A DNA stretch of 64,000 bases from Bicyclus anynana (GCF_947172395.1 NC_069087.1:3348001-3412000), one strand, 5' to 3'; positions 32,504-44,985 are shown, counted from the stretch's first letter. A program made the numbers and translations. The notes: generated by a model not told the origin, from the letters alone.

Positions 32504-35289
32504 AGTTGTCATAAAAATATAGTATTTCAGTTTCTACAGTATGCTTTTTGGTTTATTTATTAAATGATTGAAAAGCTTACAGAACAAAGAAAGGTCTCTT
32601 CAGCAAAGAGAGCTGCAGCACATATTTTGAATGGAATCCTCGTTAAGTATAACTATTTACCTGAAGGATGATCGCAACGTACAAAATAGCGAAACATCTG
32701 GTGTAATATCTGCATTGTGATCGTACCAGTAGGGTATACAGACCATTTTCCTCATACAAATTTAAGATGAAAAAGTCCCGTTATAGACTTATTTTTATTG
32801 AAAGATTCCTAAAAGTCCCGCGTCGAACCTCGTGTTTTATTTCAATGTTTTCCTCCCAACCGTCGAGCTACCATAAAAGCGTAAGCTGCCCGTTATGGTG
32901 TGGTAGCAATTGATCAACTTGCATCTTCTTGTGGGTTTTTACGCTTACAAGTAAAACTAAAAGCTTTAATAGTGATGTCTGTATATTACGACATTTTTTT
33001 CCGAGTGAGTAGTTGCTGTAGGCTCCATAATGAGACCGCAGCAGTCTCGACGGTTTTGTAAAGCTATAAGGTTTTCGCAAAGCACAGAAGCTGTTCTAAA
33101 GTCGGTCTCTACATCCATAAGTCCATAAGTGAACATATGTCAACGTAACGTCTCCTATTAGACTCAGACCTTAGAGGGAGGTTAGAAATATTGATGGACT
33201 TTATATCTTATACAGTCCATTATTATGTCTAATGCTTAATTTACATTACTATTGTAAATATTGCAGGTGTTTCAAAACATGAGGGACGAGTCACGGTCAA
33301 ACACTAGTATTATGAGGGCCATTCGAGCGAACGCAATTTGCATTGCCCATTGTTTCGCGCTATCCATAATTTCATCTTATAGCCGAATTTCCTTTTTTTA
33401 TAAATTCCACGCTCTTTTATGTTTTTATTTGCGCATACCATTCGAGCTTCGCTGCGCATTGCATCGCGCATTCCGCGGCGATATTAATACAGCTTAATTG
33501 TTCTACTGTTTAAAAGCTTTGGGGTTTTTTAATGTACCATCTTCATGTGTTACGCAAACCTTTACATCTTAAAGAGTGCTTTAAAACTATACCTTTTTCA
33601 TGTTAAGTCACCTTCTCAGTAATTAAGTTTGATAGCGTTTGCGATTCTTCATATTCTCTTGCATAGATGGTTCAAAGGTTTGGAAAAGGACTATTTTCGT
33701 TCAGTTGCAAAGGTGCCACTTAATAAAATAAAAAGAAAAAATGCATCAGTTTATCTCACACTATGTGCACGATTAGATACTGCTGATTTAAATATTAGGA
33801 AGACTTGTGGGATTGCATTGTTATTAAATAACTTATTAATCTATTCATCTTTATTATGACTTTAGTTTACTTTGTTAAATATTCTATGGTACTTTTGAAA
33901 ATGTAGGTACACATAGTATATACTCATATAAATAATAATTTATTATTTTGTATAAATATTTGTAAAGATATGGGCTCCAAACGACTTTGCACCGTTAACT
34001 GCATTTTCCCTCTCAGTTAAGTCTTGTATATTCAAGTTTGTGAATGCCTTATTCATACATTAAAACTCAATAAAGCCTTCTTCGAGCGCCTGATTTAAGA
34101 CGCACGATCTTCATAAATTTCAATGGATCGTTTGTTACTCGCACTTATAAAAACTCTCGTGCCAATTCCACGCCATTCATGCGTTTTAAGCTTGGACCAT
34201 ACGTAGTCTAGTTACATCTCTGCCTGATGCTATATAAATATTTATATCCTCAAACTAACTACTGTGTCTAAAACCGGGTTTCTCTTTCAGCAACACGTAT
34301 AGAGTCTTCTGAAGCGTTTTTATTAATTTCCTGATTAATTTTGATATTTGTCTTTTTCTCGTCTTGAGATTTGTCGTGCTCCGGGAGATGAAGAGAGTTA
34401 AAACATCTTCAACTCTCTTCCGGACCGGTAAACTTGTCAGAAGTGGCTGTACAATTTATATGAAGCTATTCACATTATCACGGGTCCGGTATAAATACCG
34501 AGCCCGGCATTTTTACCGGATCGGCACAGGTCCAGGTCCCCCAGGTATGAGTACTTGTCTAGTATCCGACAAATCTGCCGGTCCGGCGTAATGGAAACCC
34601 AGACTTTGGCCTATAAGACACATTCGGTATACCTACAAGACCAATGTGCACTGCTATGCGACCTAGGTTTATACGAGTATTGTTATTCGCCTTTTGTGCC
34701 TATTTCAATGACAATTATATTTCAATGCCTTTTTTCCTTAGAACAAATGTGACGTAATCATAGGAAAATATAAGCAATATTTTCTTTTCTCCTTTACATA
34801 CCTATGCGAAAAGCTTATTCTAGGAGCGGGAACGTTCAGTATTACTCAAATAGGTGGGAACGAACCGAACCCTAAGAACTTTCAAATTTCAGTCTTTTAA
34901 ACATTGCAGAACAAAACACAGCGATCCTGTTAGAAGGCATTAACAAACATGTCAAGAATACTTTCTCCTTACGTTCTTTGTAAAAGAGGTAAAAAAAAAA
35001 TTGTTGTGAGTTGAACCTTCGTTCATCATTTGCTCAGTCTGAGCCTTAAACGCCCATGTTTATTTTCGCAATAACACTTATCCTCAATAAAAAGCTGACA
35101 ATTTATCAACCAATACTTTATAGGTGTGCGCGGTATCTTGTTTTAAGTAAGTACTTACAGTGCAGGCATTCGGTCTTCGTCACTTTATTCTCACTGGCAG
35201 CTGAGAACGAGAGTCTGTAAACCCAGACCTTCTTCATGCAATAAAAGCTGAAGATTGTCAGAAGCCGTGAAAGCTATTGAAATTATTCA
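32504..35289. other. no gene recognised
   Basis: About 2.8 kb. 33290-33490 is an unusual patch (GAACGCAATTTGCATTGCCC, TTGCATCGCGCATTCCGCGG) with no repeat match, possibly regulatory. The reading frames at 33261-33859 and 34364-34752 have no recognisable features. Confidence 0.45.
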
Positions 35290-35545
35290 CTAGAATATGA
35301 CCTCTGCCTTTGTTCCGGAGTGCGTAGGCTCGGATCCAGTCCGGGGCATGCACCTCCAACTTTTCAGTTATGTGCATTTTAAGAAATAAATTATAACGTG
35401 CTTTAATCGGTAAATAAAAAACTTCGTGAAGAAACATGAGAATTTTGTTGTTTCTCTACGTGTGTGAAGTATGTCAATCAGCATTGGGCCTGTGTGGTGG
35501 ACTATTAGCCTGACGTCTGGAGTTCTGATCATGGTGCATTTTAGA
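35290..35545 (+). mobile_element. SINE family A, diverged
   Basis: Contains a head with CTCTGCCTTTGTTCCGGAG and GGCTCGGATCCAGTCCGGGG, then the body CACCTCCAACTTTTCAGTTA and GTATGTCAATCAGCATTGGG. The 3' end is decayed before the usual GATGAT tail. Confidence 0.8.
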
Positions 35546-36070
35546 AGAAAATCCCTATTACTTACAGTCCCCAGATGCCAGACACTTAGATACAACCACT
35601 TGCTAGACCTTTAGGGTTAAAGTTTAATTTGAATAGTGGCTTTCTCCAAAGTTATGGACTTAAGTTATTGAGGGAAGTCTGGGCATTACACGCTCACAGT
35701 CCATTACTTGGGAAATACATAAAAAATTATTACGCTGAGACCGGTAACTTTGTTGCTATTTATTTGTATGAATCATTCCATTGTATGTGGGATACGAGCG
35801 GCTTAACAATTTGACTGTTACTCTGTACTTATCTTTATTTAATTTCTCGATGTCCTGCAAATAGTTCAAGTACCTTGAAATAACAGAAACTTTTTTATTT
35901 ATTATTACAAATATTGCTATGTGCAATTGTACAAAAAAAAAATTAAATCCGACTTACATATTCATAGCTGGTATGTTGTTTTTGCTATATAAATGTCTTA
36001 CATACCTTACTAAAATTATTGTGATGAAGAAATGGTAGATGTGAACGTTGACTAATATTTTATGACCTAT
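35546..36070. other. no gene recognised
   Basis: Non-coding DNA between two family A SINEs. Confidence 0.55.
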
Positions 36071-36071
36071 T

Positions 36072-36312
36072 CTCATCATCATCATCATTATCAACCCATA
36101 TGCGGGTTCACTGCTGAGCTCAAGTTTCCTCTCGGAATGAAAGGGGTTAAGCGAATAGTCCACCACACTGGCCCAATGCGGATTGGCAGTCTTCACACAT
36201 GCACAGAATTAAGAAAATTCTCTGGTATGTAAGTTACTTCACGATGTTTTCCTTCGCCGCTTGAGACACGTGATATTTAATTTATTAAAATGCACACAAC
36301 TGAAACTAAACT
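36072..36312 (-). mobile_element. SINE family A, 5'-truncated
   Basis: The plus strand shows a CATCATCATCATTATC tail complement, CAACCCATATGCGGGTTCAC, TCCACCACACTGGCCCAATG, a GATTGGCAGTCTTCACACAT block and ACACAACTGAAACTAAAC. The B-box end is missing. Confidence 0.87.
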
Positions 36313-36539
36313 AGTCTCCTATCTACACAAAAACATCATTAAAATCGATAAAACCGTTTCGAAGGAGTGCGACTACGTCCCTGGCACTAAACGATAAATA
36401 CTCGAATTATAGTATAACTGGCAATATCCTTGTTTGCCTGCGTGTACTTATAAAATAAAATTCAAATAGGTAAGCCTTTATTACCTACTTCTGATTGGTT
36501 CAATTACATCTCATACATAATTCATAGTTAATTAGCAGC

Positions 36540-37062
36540 TTGTCCTTCGACATAGGCCCCCCCTATCGATCTCCACTTTTCTCTGTTCCTTGCCATTCTC
36601 GTTCACTCAGAACCGGCGACCTTCTTGAAATCATTCTCCCAACTAGGGTTGGCAGTTCGCCGGACAGACTAGTCAGTTTGGTCGGACATTAGGGTGAAAA
36701 GGCCGGACTCTCTTACACGGACATATTATTGAGGATTTTGTGTCTCTGTAGGTAGTAATAGTACGTCAAAAACGTATGTAGAATAAGCTTTTTTGACTAT
36801 TGTTATAAATATTGTTAAATTGTTATTAATAAATGAATATAAGTAGTAAATAAAATCCAACCAGCTTTGGTAATGTATTATTAATAATTTAAATAAAGTC
36901 ATTAGTAAAAATTAAGTTCTATGATTGTAAAAAGCCTAAGAAAAGCCGGACGGCGTTTTGTTTTGGCCGGACACGCAATCAAAAAGCCCAACTATCTCCG
37001 GCTTTATCCGAACGCCTGGTAACGCTACTCCCAACGTTTCACCTGCGTGTATAGGCGACTGT
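36540..37062 (-). pseudogene. RTE-type LINE ORF2 fragment split by a MITE
   Basis: The two parts, 36540-36643 and 37028-37062, join on the minus strand. They read TQVKRWENDFKKVAGSE (then one stop) and TRMARNREKWRSIG, a C-terminal RTE-type segment comparable to RWSDDIAKIAGNTW and AKDRQRWSELEEA of the 48-51 kb LINE. The frame crosses the insertion point once one 8-bp duplication is removed. The fragment therefore predates the MITE at 36644-37027. Confidence 0.8.
36636..37035. mobile_element. hAT-like MITE with perfect 8-bp TSD
   Basis: The 384-bp insertion (36644-37027) is flanked by CTCCCAAC at 36636-36643 and 37028-37035. It starts TAGGGTTGGCAGTTCG and its complement ends TAGCGTTACCAGGCGTTCGG, an imperfect inverted pair of the hAT TAGNGTT type. 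The interior is AT-rich and non-coding. An 8-bp duplication and this terminus are both hAT hallmarks. Confidence 0.85.
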
Positions 37063-38089
37063 CAAAAGTATTAAAAAAAGTATTGTACCAAGTAGGTAAT
37101 TATTTCGAACAAATTACCAAGTGATTGCTATGACGGAAGACACTCTTTACATGGAACTTTACAGTAATAATATTTAAATCAATAATGAACTGTAAAAAAA
37201 AACGAAATTCAAGTATGTAGGGAAGTCGGAACCCACGAATAAAAATGGCACGCATAAAATTGAATATTGTCAATGTGTCATTCTGTATGTTTATGACAGT
37301 TGTTAACGAGCCTTCGTTAACGATTGTTTACTTATCGGTAAAACAAGTTCGTAGAAATACTTTTGGCTTTTTGGTTTTTTGTATGCAAATCGTCCGCTTA
37401 TTCCAAACATTTTTTAAGCAAATATATGCGTAATTATTTGCCCGAATAAAGAAGTTAAATATTTAAATACTTGACTCGAAAAGCAGACTCGATTATACTG
37501 CGCATTATTTTTCTGTTTGTTCGTTCGTTTGTGATTGATCACGGTAATGATGATACTCGTTTATATGATCATATACATACCCACATAGGCTTCTTTTTAT
37601 CCGATAAAAAAACCACAGTTCCTGTGGGATTTGTGATAAACAGAATTTTATGCGGTTGTTTATAATATTTTATCTAAATAGGTACTAATTTGTAGATACC
37701 AACGGACAAATTAGCATATAACACAATTATCTACGGAGATTCGTATCTATATCAAATTAGCAAAATTTATAAATGTGCATCCCCTACCTTCGTCAATCTC
37801 AGGCACAGGTACTTACGTCTCAACCCTACTAGAAACCGTATAGGTAATTGAACTTTTTAAAATTGTAACGATAACGATATATACATATAACTATGCTAGT
37901 TGGCGACAAAAATATGTTCTCGCAAAACTTTTCTTGGCTTGTTCTAAATTTTCCTCCGGTTGCATAGTTTATTTTTGGTTAAGATTAATTAGTTTAAAAT
38001 AGTGGTGATTGATTTTAGTTGATCAAAAAATATGTAATGAATTTTATTCGTAGAACTAAACGAGGGAGGAAGGAGGAGGAGGAAGGTAA
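37063..38089. other. no gene recognised
   Basis: AT-rich, with chance reading frames only. Confidence 0.55.
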
Positions 38090-38300
38090 TAAATGTTCAT
38101 AATACAAAGCTGTCCTTCGTTATAAAGCCGAGTGCACATAAAAGCGCCTTTTATGTGTCCTATAAACCGTTCACGGACTCTACCCGTTGTCACGTGACCT
38201 ATTTCCTTGCCACAAATGCTCTTTATTGCAACCTTGGCCGGCTATTGTGACCTTTAGCTCGATAGGTGTAGCCTTTAGGGACGTAAAGATTCAGTCTAGG
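38090..38300. promoter_or_regulatory. candidate regulatory block with inverted TTTTATG sites
   Basis: A repeat-free patch with a perfect 10-bp stem at 38135-38157 (CACATAAAAG, CGC, CTTTTATGTG). Further TTATAAAG, CCTATAAACC and CTTTATTGCAACC motifs resemble posterior-Hox/Caudal TTTAT sites. A CACGTG E-box lies at about 38191-38196 (GTCACGTGACC). Regulatory function is inference. Confidence 0.3.
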
Positions 38301-39612
38301 TTTGGCACGATAATGGATATGGTTAGTTTTTAATACCCATTTCTTTTGTAATAGTTGATTGTTAATGTTTCGTAATTAATCCGAAAATATGTGTTTTATT
38401 AATTAATGCAAAAAACGATTTTTAAAAGTAGGTATTGCTTTTTTTTTTTTGTTTTAGCAAATCCATATATTTCGGTCTCCCTTCGCAGCAGGGTTTAAAA
38501 AAATGTCTTCTCGAAAATGAATTTTTCTCCAAATTTAAAATCTGGCGATTCGGAATACACCATATCTGTTAGTCTGTAGAGGGTCTTATGTGTTAGTATA
38601 CAATATACATTATACATAGATATGGTATCCTTCACCCAGACCTTGCAATAGAATTGATTTTCTTTGGCACGCGATGCTTAATCGCTTGAACACACTGTTC
38701 TACTCTTTGTATAAAATAATAAAGTAAAATGTATAGAATCTTCTGGTTTGTCGTTTATGTCGTAGACATAATATGTATTCTTTTGCGATTTGACGTCATA
38801 ATATTTGCGCAGAGACGTGAAGAATAAAAGGGAAGCATATTATTCGTCTGATTAAGGTTGGACGTTGAGAAAATTTCGGAAATCGTAATTCCACACAGAG
38901 TCCAAAGTCTCGAACGTCTGCACATAAAAGTATTAATTTCATTAAAATCGTTTAGAATTTAAAATAGCCTCTTTTGTTATTGTGAAGGATAACAAAGAGC
39001 CTTGGCCTCAACATTCATGTAGGCCATAAAAATATTTTCAGTTTTACTTTAGAAATGACTCTTATTGTTTGTTCCTCTATTGTTTAGTTTATTATTAATT
39101 ACCTAAAATGTAGTGTATTACGGAATTAAAAAATCTTCTAATTTTATCTGAGTTTTATATTTATATAAATCTTTTGTTACTAAATCCTTGTTTCTTTGTT
39201 TCAGGTATGAGTTACCAGCCTAATAAGTATGAATAACGAACTGTAAGTTTTTTATAAACATTCTTACTCAGTAGGATAATATTACAGAAGGAGTAAATAG
39301 TTTTTGCGATATTAAGAAAAATGTAAAATGCATACTGCAACACCTGTAGGTACTTATGTTCTTATGTTAAGTTGTAGAAAGGTTTAGCTGTAGGGGATAT
39401 ACTGTGTAGTATGTTATTTTACTAATTTGTAAGCCAACAACAGTTTTACGGTAAAAAAGCCCGACTAATCACCGAGAAGTCGTGGCTAGATCCCCTCCCA
39501 ATGGATTATTGTCGTACTCACTCCTAACTACAGTCTTTTTCGTCTAATTGGTGGAAAACAGGAATATTGGTGTCATTAAAAAAAGATTGGCAAATATTAA
39601 AAAAAAACAAAA
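38301..39612. other. no gene recognised
   Basis: AT-rich; nothing supported. Confidence 0.55.
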
Positions 39613-39615
39613 TTT

Positions 39616-39912
39616 GACGGCCTCCGTGGCGCAGTGGTGTGCGCCATAGATTTACAAGACGGAGGTCCTGGGTTCGATCCCCAGCCAGATTTTCATAATT
39701 GGTCCAGGTCTGGCTGGCAAGTTACCACTAGACCGGCAAAGACTTACCTCCAAGCAATTTAGCGTTCCGGTATGATGCCGTGTAGAAACCGAAAGGGGTG
39801 TGGATTTTCATCCTCTTCCTAACAAGTTAGCCCGCTGCATCTTAGATTGCATCGTCATTTACCATCAGGTGAGATTGTAGTCAAGTTCTAACTTGTAAAG
39901 AATAAAAAAAAG
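39616..39912 (+). mobile_element. SINE family B, full length
   Basis: The head GACGGCCTCCGTGGCGCAGT contains a pol III A-box (TGGCGCAGTGG). GGGTTCGATCCCCAGCC at about 39671 is the B-box, so the first ~75 bp are tRNA-like. The body includes GGTCCAGGTCTGGCTGGCAA, GATGCCGTGTAGAAACCG and GGTGTGGATTTTCATCC. The 3' end is CATCAGGTGAGATTGTAGTC and AACTTGTAAAGAATAA followed by A8. It is the reference copy for family B here. Confidence 0.92.
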
Positions 39913-40440
39913 TCCCGATTGAGACGTAAATCTCTTATACTCCCATCTTTTCTTCCAACATTTCTCACGCCTCTTTGACTATTAAGTGTTAGCTACACGT
40001 CGGTGTTATTCAATCAATCGGAGGTGTTATTTGCTATCACTATCAGATCGTATTGCCGTGATAGTGTAACAGTGAATAGAGATTGATTGAAATCATACCA
40101 CAGTCACGGCGCTATTAATGGGCGAATTATTGTAATCAATAGTGTGTTAATAGATTGATTTATTTCTGTGCTAAATAGATAAGAGTTTATGTAATAAAAA
40201 TAAACAGGTTTAATTGATTACCGAGTGCAATGATTTCAGACTGGGGGTAGACTGTAAGACGCTTATGTAAAAGTTACGAGAGACGCAGATGACGCAGAAC
40301 TCGGTAACGCGAATATTTCGTCTATCGCGACGAGTGACGACATATTATTTAAATATAAGGGAACGCCCATCTCCGACCCTGGTTTATCCTAACTACCCGG
40401 TGATTTAATTATAAAAATATTTGATAATTCTATATTAGTA
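39913..40440. other. no gene recognised
   Basis: Non-coding DNA between SINE copies. Confidence 0.55.
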
Positions 40441-40444
40441 AAAT

Positions 40445-40895
40445 CATCTAATTTTCAATTATATGCATTTTAAGAAATTACACATCAATTATCTCAAACG
40501 GTGAAGGAAAAGCATCGTGAGAAAACCTGCATACTTGAGAATTTTCTTAATTTTTTTTTCGTGTGTGAAATCTGCCAATTCGCATTTGGACTAACCTAAC
40601 CCCTCTTCATTCTGAGAGGAGACTCGTGCTCAAGATTGAGCCGAATATGGGTTGTTAGCCCTCATTCGCACGAGAGTTTTTTTAACGGACGTTTAAAAAT
40701 CGTTACAAATATAGTATGAAGTTAAATGAAGGTCTATTTTTAACGCCCAAAATTGAAAATGCAACACTGCTCAAAAAAACGTTGTCGTGTGAACATATAA
40801 TTATGTACTTGGGAATGCATTTGTGGTATTTGAACGCTTTTTAACGTCCGTTAAAAAGCTCTCGTGCGAATGAGGGCTTAATGATAATGATGCTA
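40445..40895 (+). mobile_element. SINE family A, interrupted by a MITE
   Basis: The SINE body runs 40445-40654 (AAACGGTGAAGGAAAAGCAT, CATTCTGAGAGGAGACTCGT, GAGCCGAATATGGGTTG). It resumes at about 40881 with its ATGATAATGATG tail. The gap is a 220-bp MITE flanked by TTA. The pol III head is missing. Confidence 0.85.
40655..40880. mobile_element. Harbinger-like MITE with TTA duplications
   Basis: The element at 40658-40877 (220 bp) is flanked by TTA (40655-40657 and 40878-40880). It has long terminal inverted repeats starting GCCCTCATTCGCACGAGAG, extending with a few mismatches through TTTTTAACGGACGTT to about 45 bp. TTA duplications are typical of PIF/Harbinger elements. It is non-coding and nested in a SINE tail. 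Confidence 0.88.
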
Positions 40896-43635
40896 TTATG
40901 ATGGAGTTATAGAGGTTTTAAGTAGGTACCTGTGCGATAATTTGCTTCGCAGAGTTCATGTCGTCTATATGTTTATGCCCACGCTCTTCTCACGGGAGGT
41001 AGTTGGTACGAGCAGGAGCGTGCCCTGACCGGGTCAGATCCCAAACAATGCTTTCACCGGTTCATGTTAACATAGTCGCTAATTAATGAGCGTGCAGGTC
41101 GGTTATGTCACCCGTGTTCGTTTAACTTAAATAATGTGCAAATAGAATAGCGTAGAACAGGATTAAGGGTACTTTTGGTTAATTGATTATTTATTGTTAT
41201 ATTGCTGCGCCGGCGACGTCGTTCTAAATTGCTTAAACGAAGGAAAGGCTTGGAAGTGGATGTGTATATTTTTATATTGATTATTATAAAACACAACTAA
41301 AACTCACTTTATATAACGTCAGAGTATATCCGATTAGTTTCGAACCCAGACGGGACCCTTAATTGTGAGCTGGTTCTTGCAATGTGACGTGAACCAAACT
41401 TTGGTACTCAGCTAGTACATTTTTAATTATGGTGTGTGATATGATTTTACTAGGGTGTAGAGTTTGTAGTGGCAGAATTTTTAAAGTTGTTTGGGTTTTT
41501 ATGGTCGTAAATGTAGTATAGACACATAGTGCTATGTAATTTGACTTTCATATGGCTACAGATATAGAGATCAGCTGCAGAGGTTTGGCATAAGAATAAC
41601 AATCCAGATATATTTCTTATACGACATAATTAGCTTAGTATATTACTTATTTACTTGATATATATTGATTCTATAAATTTTGTATAGCTCCATACCATCA
41701 AAATCACTGAGGAAAACTGCGCAAAATAACAAATAAATGAAATCTCGACTGAAATTGTTACGCAAATCCCGTGCAAGATAACTCGTATTCGGTTGGAAAT
41801 ATATGTAAAGTTACCATTATGGCTTCCATCAAAGGTAAGGGTCATACGTAAAAATAATAAACAAGATAAGGTAACTCAGGTTTCGCGGCTTTATCTATAA
41901 AGGCTAAGTGGGGAAAGTCGTTATTATTTTATTACCTATCAACATTACCCGGTGATAAATTACTACCAGATTTAGCGAAACCCTTAGACCGAAGTGGTCA
42001 TGTCGCAAACGCTTTATGCTTTCATTATACGATTGGGAATACTAAGGATATTATGAAGGAAATAATAAACTGGTAGCAAAGGTGAAATTGCTAGTTAAAC
42101 TGGTGGGTTTATTCATAAAATTAGTATTATCTGTAATATAAAGTATTAAAATGCTATTAACTTGTTTATTTACAGTTATTAGGAGAAAACAACTAATATT
42201 ATATTTAACGCAATTCATGACATTTATATAATTTCTACCTATTCGGCGCAGTACCTGGCTTTATAACCGAAGGGAGAATGAAATTGACTGAAGTGTGAAT
42301 ACTTAATTTGTTGCTAGTTGCTTCTAGTTGCAATCACCATCTTGTAGGTATAATTTATAGAAACCAGTAGAAATATTTGTGGAATTAACACTTCTCTCCT
42401 AATTTAGAGCGCTGCTACGTTAATAGATCAAATATTTAGAGATGCACGCACACACAACCTTTAATGTAAAAAAAATATATGAACATCTCATTTGATGTTA
42501 TCTCAAAGACTTCAACTTCACTTTTGATAGGAAAATTGTGTTAGTCGGTGATTCACTAAGATGAAACCAACTAAACAGGAAAAGATATTGCGAAAATAGA
42601 AATAATAATATAGTCGTGTGTACAAGGCGACAAAAACTGGTATAAACTCCTATAATATTTATTCCATTCACGTTATAATCTACAATTTCCGGTTTATATT
42701 TATAACTGACTGAAATGTACAACTGAACTGAAACTGCTGAACGAATCTGAATGAAACTAGGCACAGGTAGATTATATATTTCTCATTATCGAAGCGCGGA
42801 GTCTTCTGACGCAGGAGTTTTAACACTAAGAAGACTTAGCCTTTAATAATAATTATTACCGATTGATGTTACCGAAATGAATTGTTTTATTTTATTATAT
42901 GTAGTAGTTCTGTTAATCCCTGAAACTATAACACGGAATTTATGTGGTTTTACATAATGAACGATGATAGATTGCTATCTTAAAATAATGATAGAGGGCG
43001 TTAGACAGATACTATAAATGCTTACATTGTATGATGCTATTTACAAGTTTATACTTATCATATCAAATATGTATATGAATGTATTCTTGTCAAGTTGTCC
43101 GATTATTCGCCGTTGCATTAGTGTGCAGTTGTATTAATTAATGCACTACAGGGCAGCGCCCACGCGTTGCGTAGAAAGTCCGTGGGATTGCGGCCCTAAC
43201 TGTGTTTACAGGTTCAATTTGCAAATTGATTACGCTTCTGTCCTTTATAATACGAGTATAACTTGCCATTTCTACTTATTATTTGATATTTGGAGTTATT
43301 TTTTGGAACGAAGTTCTTTGATGCGGCTTATAGTAGAGTGCCGAGTCGCGAGAAGCCAAGCCCCTGGCGCGACATCGTCAAGAATCAAGCCAACGATATA
43401 GGTTTAGAGGTCACGTCCTTCAGTAATGAAGGATACGTAAGGAGTAGGAAGGAAGGCGGCAGAGTGGACTGGCAGGAATGTTCATGTAACGCAAAAGCTT
43501 GAAACAAAGTACCAGGCTAGCAGACCATAGTAGATGATCCCAGAGCGTTCTGACACATCTTATTTTCACACAGATGAAACCTTAGGTTTTCAATAGCGTC
43601 TCATATGCTTTGAATACCTAAGTGTTTGTGAAGAC
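40896..43635. other. no gene recognised
   Basis: About 2.7 kb without a supported gene or repeat. An everted half-site pair, TGACCGGGTCA, is at about 41026-41036. Confidence 0.5.
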
Positions 43636-43990
43636 TTACTCTGACACCTGGGCGCGACTACTTGAAGATGTCTGTACCGATTTTCATAAAATGCCAGGAT
43701 GTGCCGACGGGATTCTACAGAAATGAGGGCAACTTTCAAAAATAGTAGGTGGTAATTAGGGATGACTAATATGTTTGTTATTTTTTTCATTAAGTATTTA
43801 ATAGAAAGCTCTACAATGTAATGAAGGTCTGCAGTCGCTTTGATGATGGAGCTGATATACATGTAAAGGAACTCCTCAACGGTTTATTTACCGCCGCGGC
43901 CGTAGCGGCTTCTTTAACATATAGTTTTTTTGCACTGAGATCGCCTTTGGTTTCTTGTAAACATGTAAATTAATCTTTTGTGTGAAATGT
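43636..43990 (+). repeat. diverged copy of the 44.0 kb repeat
   Basis: Shares with 44130-44400, in order, an ACCGATTTT block, a GGATGTGCC/GGATCTGATG region, a GGCAACTTTC/GGGAACTTTC block, GTTTGTTA, and GATGATGGAGC with GGAACTCCTCAACGG. It is an older relative of the same family. Confidence 0.6.
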
Positions 43991-44029
43991 AGTCGTTTTC
44001 TTTACCTGTGCAGATCTCTAGGTTTATTT

Positions 44030-44077
44030 TTAACCGACTTCCAAAAAGGAGGAGGTTCTACGTTCGGCTGTATGTAT

Positions 44078-44115
<38 letters not shown>

Positions 44116-44340
44116 ATGTCCAGCGATAATTCCGTCATTTGTGGACCGATTTTAAAAATTCTTTTTTTGTTTTGAAGGGTTTCATTTCAGGGTGGTCCCA
44201 TTTTTTTCATGTCAGGATCTGATGATGGCATCCTGGAGAAATCGAGGGGAACTTTCGAAAATTGTAGGGACGGCTAGTACGTTTGTTAGTGTTTCCATAA
44301 GGTATTTTAAACCACTACACTTTTATGAAAGTCTGGAGTT
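44030..44340 (+). mobile_element. dispersed repeat beginning AACCGACTTCC
   Basis: Starts TTTAACCGACTTCCAAAAAG and GGAGGAGGTTCT, then TGTATGTATG, a T33 run at 44079-44111, TATGTATGTCC, and a GGACCGATTTTAAAAATTC block. Scraps of the same start occur at 2478, 28637 and 60195. It is common in Lepidoptera as I recall, but I cannot assign a class from this copy. Confidence 0.65.
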
Positions 44341-44985
44341 GGTCTGATGATGGACCCGAAACACAGACGATGGAACTCGTCAACGATTTACAGCAGTCAC
44401 CTTTTGTTTGGGCTTGATTAATTTGTATTGATGAGTACCTTCCACCTATATGGGTTGTGACTGTATTAAGGGTCTGGTGATGAAGACGAGGAACAGTGAA
44501 GAGAACTCCTCGACGTTTCACAGTAGCTACCTCGTGTTTGGACTTGATAAATTTGTATTGATGAGAACTTTCCACCTAAATGGATTGTGACTGTATTAAG
44601 GGTCTGGTGATGAAGACGATGGACAGTGAAGAGAACTCCTCGACGGTTCACAGTAGCTACCTTGTGTTTGGACTTGATAAATTTGTGTTGATGAGAACTT
44701 TCCACCTAGATGGATTGTGACTGTATTAAGGGTCTGATGATGAAGACGAGGGACAGTGAAGAGAACTCCTCGACGGTTCACAGTAACTACCTTGTGTTTG
44801 GACTTGATAAATTTGTATTGATGAGAACTTTCCACCTAGATGGATTGTGACTGTATTAAGGGTCTGGTGATGAAGACGAAGCACAGTGAAGAGAACCTCC
44901 TCGACGGCTCACAGTAGCTACCTTGTGTTTGGACTTGATAATTTTGTATTAATAAGAACTTTCCACTTAGATAGGTTGTGACTGT
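44341..44985 (+). repeat. five-copy 130-bp tandem array
   Basis: Units start (GGTCTGGTGATGAAGACGA) at 44341, 44471, 44601, 44731 and 44861: exactly 130 bp each. The first unit is the most diverged and the middle three are nearly identical. Because 130 is one more than a multiple of three, the same minus-strand peptide (SSHQYKFIKSKHKVATV) recurs in successive frames. That explains three overlapping reading frames there. They are not genes. Confidence 0.95.

Noticed and set aside
33629..33859. 76-codon plus frame
   Set aside because: AT-biased composition only; no recognisable motif and no neighbouring exon signals.
39616..39690. Possible tRNA gene
   Set aside because: A- and B-boxes are present but the sequence continues into a repeated body and A tail found in many copies, so it is a SINE head.
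41026..41036. Nuclear receptor element TGACCGGGTCA
   Set aside because: The half-sites are everted and isolated; too short to support a call.
44315..44835. Three overlapping 79-86-codon minus frames with similar peptides
   Set aside because: They are frame-shifted readings of the 130-bp tandem repeat, not genes.
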